From Clostridiales bacterium UBA929 (lineage in GTDB: Bacteria > Bacillota > Clostridia > Oscillospirales > UBA929), in the NCBI GenBank assembly GCA_002293625.1, contig DBDP01000142.1, positions 1 through 16,854 of the forward strand: a DNA stretch of 16,854 nt, given 5' to 3'. Below the pieces are notes generated by a model. It was given only the letters and a program-made list of their open reading frames with translations, had not been told where the DNA came from and searched no databases. The number at the start of each line of letters is the position of its first letter. Position 1 is the stretch's first letter. The position numbers and the translations under genes are program-made. This document shows, piece after piece, positions 15,666 through 16,854 of the stretch.

Positions 15666-15735
15666 TTGTATGGTAAACCGCTTTGTTCAATTGTGATATT
15701 TGCGGTTGTCGGATTACCTCGTTATCCGATGATGC

Positions 15736-16770
15736 TTATACCAGTTCCTCGCCAACATCACGGAACTCAATTTTGATTTGCCAGCCCTCGTGCGCGGCGA
15801 CGTTCTTCTTTAACTCATCCCAAGTATACGGTTTGCCGTCTATGACAATATCATGGGCGTCGCGTACACGGTTATAATCGATATACCCAACCGCTCGACT
15901 GTTGGCGAAGTAACCGTTCGGATCCATATACGTAACGGACAGCGCTTTTTTGATGCGGCGTTTCAGTGTTTCGAACATATCGTCAAAGTTTTCGTCAAGC
16001 TCACCGTGGACGCCAATCCTACGCTTGGCTTTCCCGATTTCTGTAGCCGTAAGCAATTTGCCGTTGGAGAAGATTTCAGGCTCAATCATAAAGTTGTGGG
16101 TTTTACCCCGACTCAACTTAACGGACAACCGATCAGGGATATTATCCGGCGCATCCGTTTCTGTCAGCTCGGCCATCATCTTATTGTGACAGGCAAGGCA
16201 GAAGCGGGCGGTTTCGTTGCCGTTCCCGTCGCCGATGTAAACTGTCGCCGGTTTTCCGCATATATCGCACGTATCTGGCACACTGTTCCGAAACGAGGCG
16301 ACCCTCATCAGAGGTTCCAGCGCGCCGAAGTCAGCCTTGGTCCTGCCTCCGTCCGGTGTGGGAATGCCGTATCGCGCTATGCTCTTGATGCGTTTCTTGG
16401 CTAATACATACTGCTCTGCGCGCTCATTGAATTGATCTTCCACTTGTTGATCAAACGTGGGAAACATGATCACGCCTTCCGCGAGTTTTGGTTTTTTTCT
16501 TGCCGGCGGTTCGGCCTTGCCGTCCAAAATGTCAAAAAACTGTTCCTCATTGAGCAGGACCGAGAGACCGTATTCGTCATGCTCGACGGCTTTTCGGTAG
16601 ACCTTCGTCTTATTTGCGCCATTGAACGCGACAATGTAATGCGTGAACATGGTTATCCGTTCATCGGGTACGCCGCCTATGATGCTCAGCGCGTCGCGCG
16701 CCTCTTGCCGGGTGCCGCGTTTTGGGTTACCGATGAAAACGATGAGCTTGTCTTGAAACGGATGCGGCAT
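15736..16770 (-). CDS. BRCT-domain protein with four-cysteine zinc site
   Basis: A 344-residue soluble protein. Residues 6-82 follow the BRCT pattern of DNA ligase-type domains: KLIVFIGNP, TRQEARDALSIIGG, THYIVAFN, KAVEHDEYGLSVLLNEEQFFDIL. A basic linker follows, then a CDIC...CLAC site (Cys168, Cys171, Cys191, Cys194) that should bind zinc, and a C-terminal 200-344 region rich in charged residues, ending in KIEFRDVGEEL, that I do not recognise. BRCT domains bind phosphopeptides, DNA ends or partner proteins, so a role in DNA metabolism is likely, but no enzyme core is present. The start is supported by GAGAGG 8 bases upstream (16779-16784) and by a promoter. It is transcribed towards the helicase-clamp cluster and may belong to the same element. 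Confidence 0.8.
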   Translation of the reverse strand: MPHPFQDKLIVFIGNPKRGTRQEARDALSIIGGVPDERITMFTHYIVAFNGANKTKVYRKAVEHDEYGLSVLLNEEQFFDILDGKAEPPARKKPKLAEGVIMFPTFDQQVEDQFNERAEQYVLAKKRIKSIARYGIPTPDGGRTKADFGALEPLMRVASFRNSVPDTCDICGKPATVYIGDGNGNETARFCLACHNKMMAELTETDAPDNIPDRLSVKLSRGKTHNFMIEPEIFSNGKLLTATEIGKAKRRIGVHGELDENFDDMFETLKRRIKKALSVTYMDPNGYFANSRAVGYIDYNRVRDAHDIVIDGKPYTWDELKKNVAAHEGWQIKIEFRDVGEELV

Positions 16771-16802
16771 ATGGAGTACCTCTCAGTCATTTCGTTTCCT
16801 TC

Positions 16803-16831
16803 ATTATAACATGAGGGCGATGTGTTTTCTA
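16803..16831 (-). promoter_or_regulatory. Promoter of the BRCT gene
   Basis: On the minus strand, TAGAAA (16826-16831), a 17-base spacer and a perfect TATAAT (16803-16808) lie 32 bases before the ATG at 16770. Nothing else was recognised between here and the window end. Confidence 0.65.
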
Positions 16832-16854
16832 CGTAACCGTCAAACTTGGTTGCA

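Overview
The window looks like bacterial DNA from a member of the Bacillota (Clostridia-like). The evidence is a large surface protein ending in three S-layer homology (SLH) repeats, strong AGGAGG-type ribosome binding sites, GTG starts, and an accessory replication cluster of the kind carried by integrative or conjugative elements. Base composition is mid-range (about half G+C, by eye). No rRNA, tRNA, CRISPR array, transposase, integrase or relaxase was seen, so mobile-element membership is an inference from gene content.

Layout. (1) Positions 2-4951 hold the 3' part of a very large SLH surface protein; its reading frame is open at the left edge. A hairpin terminator follows. (2) Positions 5001-6337 hold a leader with two promoter-like sites, an NAD-dependent epimerase/dehydratase-type (extended SDR) gene, and a very long terminator-like hairpin. 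(3) Positions 6437-7292 hold a single NYN/PIN-like putative nuclease gene with its own promoter. (4) Positions 7293-7901 are 609 bases without a convincing gene but dense in structure: a copy of the promoter-like block found before the epimerase gene, short direct repeats, two tandem structured repeats with common ends and different interiors (A and B), a strong intrinsic terminator, and a hairpin beginning TGTTGAAAATT. (5) Positions 7902-15619 are a same-strand cluster: a 150-codon gene ending in an in-frame TAA, an SF2/SNF2-type helicase continuing in the same frame, a DnaN-type sliding clamp, a MoxR/RavA-type AAA+ ATPase, a single-stranded DNA-binding protein (SSB), a second copy of repeat A, and a VWA (ViaA-like) protein. 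(6) A bidirectional-looking terminator separates this cluster from a convergent minus-strand gene for a BRCT and zinc-finger protein with its own promoter.

How the genes may work together. The 7902-15619 cluster reads as a self-contained DNA-handling module. The helicase ends in QLSLF, a textbook beta-clamp-binding pentapeptide, and the next gene encodes a beta clamp. The AAA+ and VWA proteins form a RavA/ViaA-like chaperone pair, with SSB encoded between them. A BRCT protein lies next door. The most interesting prospects are this clamp-helicase-SSB-AAA/VWA module as a replication or repair machine of a mobile element, and the repeated structured intergenic elements that punctuate it (7517-7628, 7635-7770, 13866-13977; 7829-7870, 10845-10930). 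The helicase is probably one protein of about 980 codons interrupted by a single CAA-to-TAA type nonsense change at 8352-8354.
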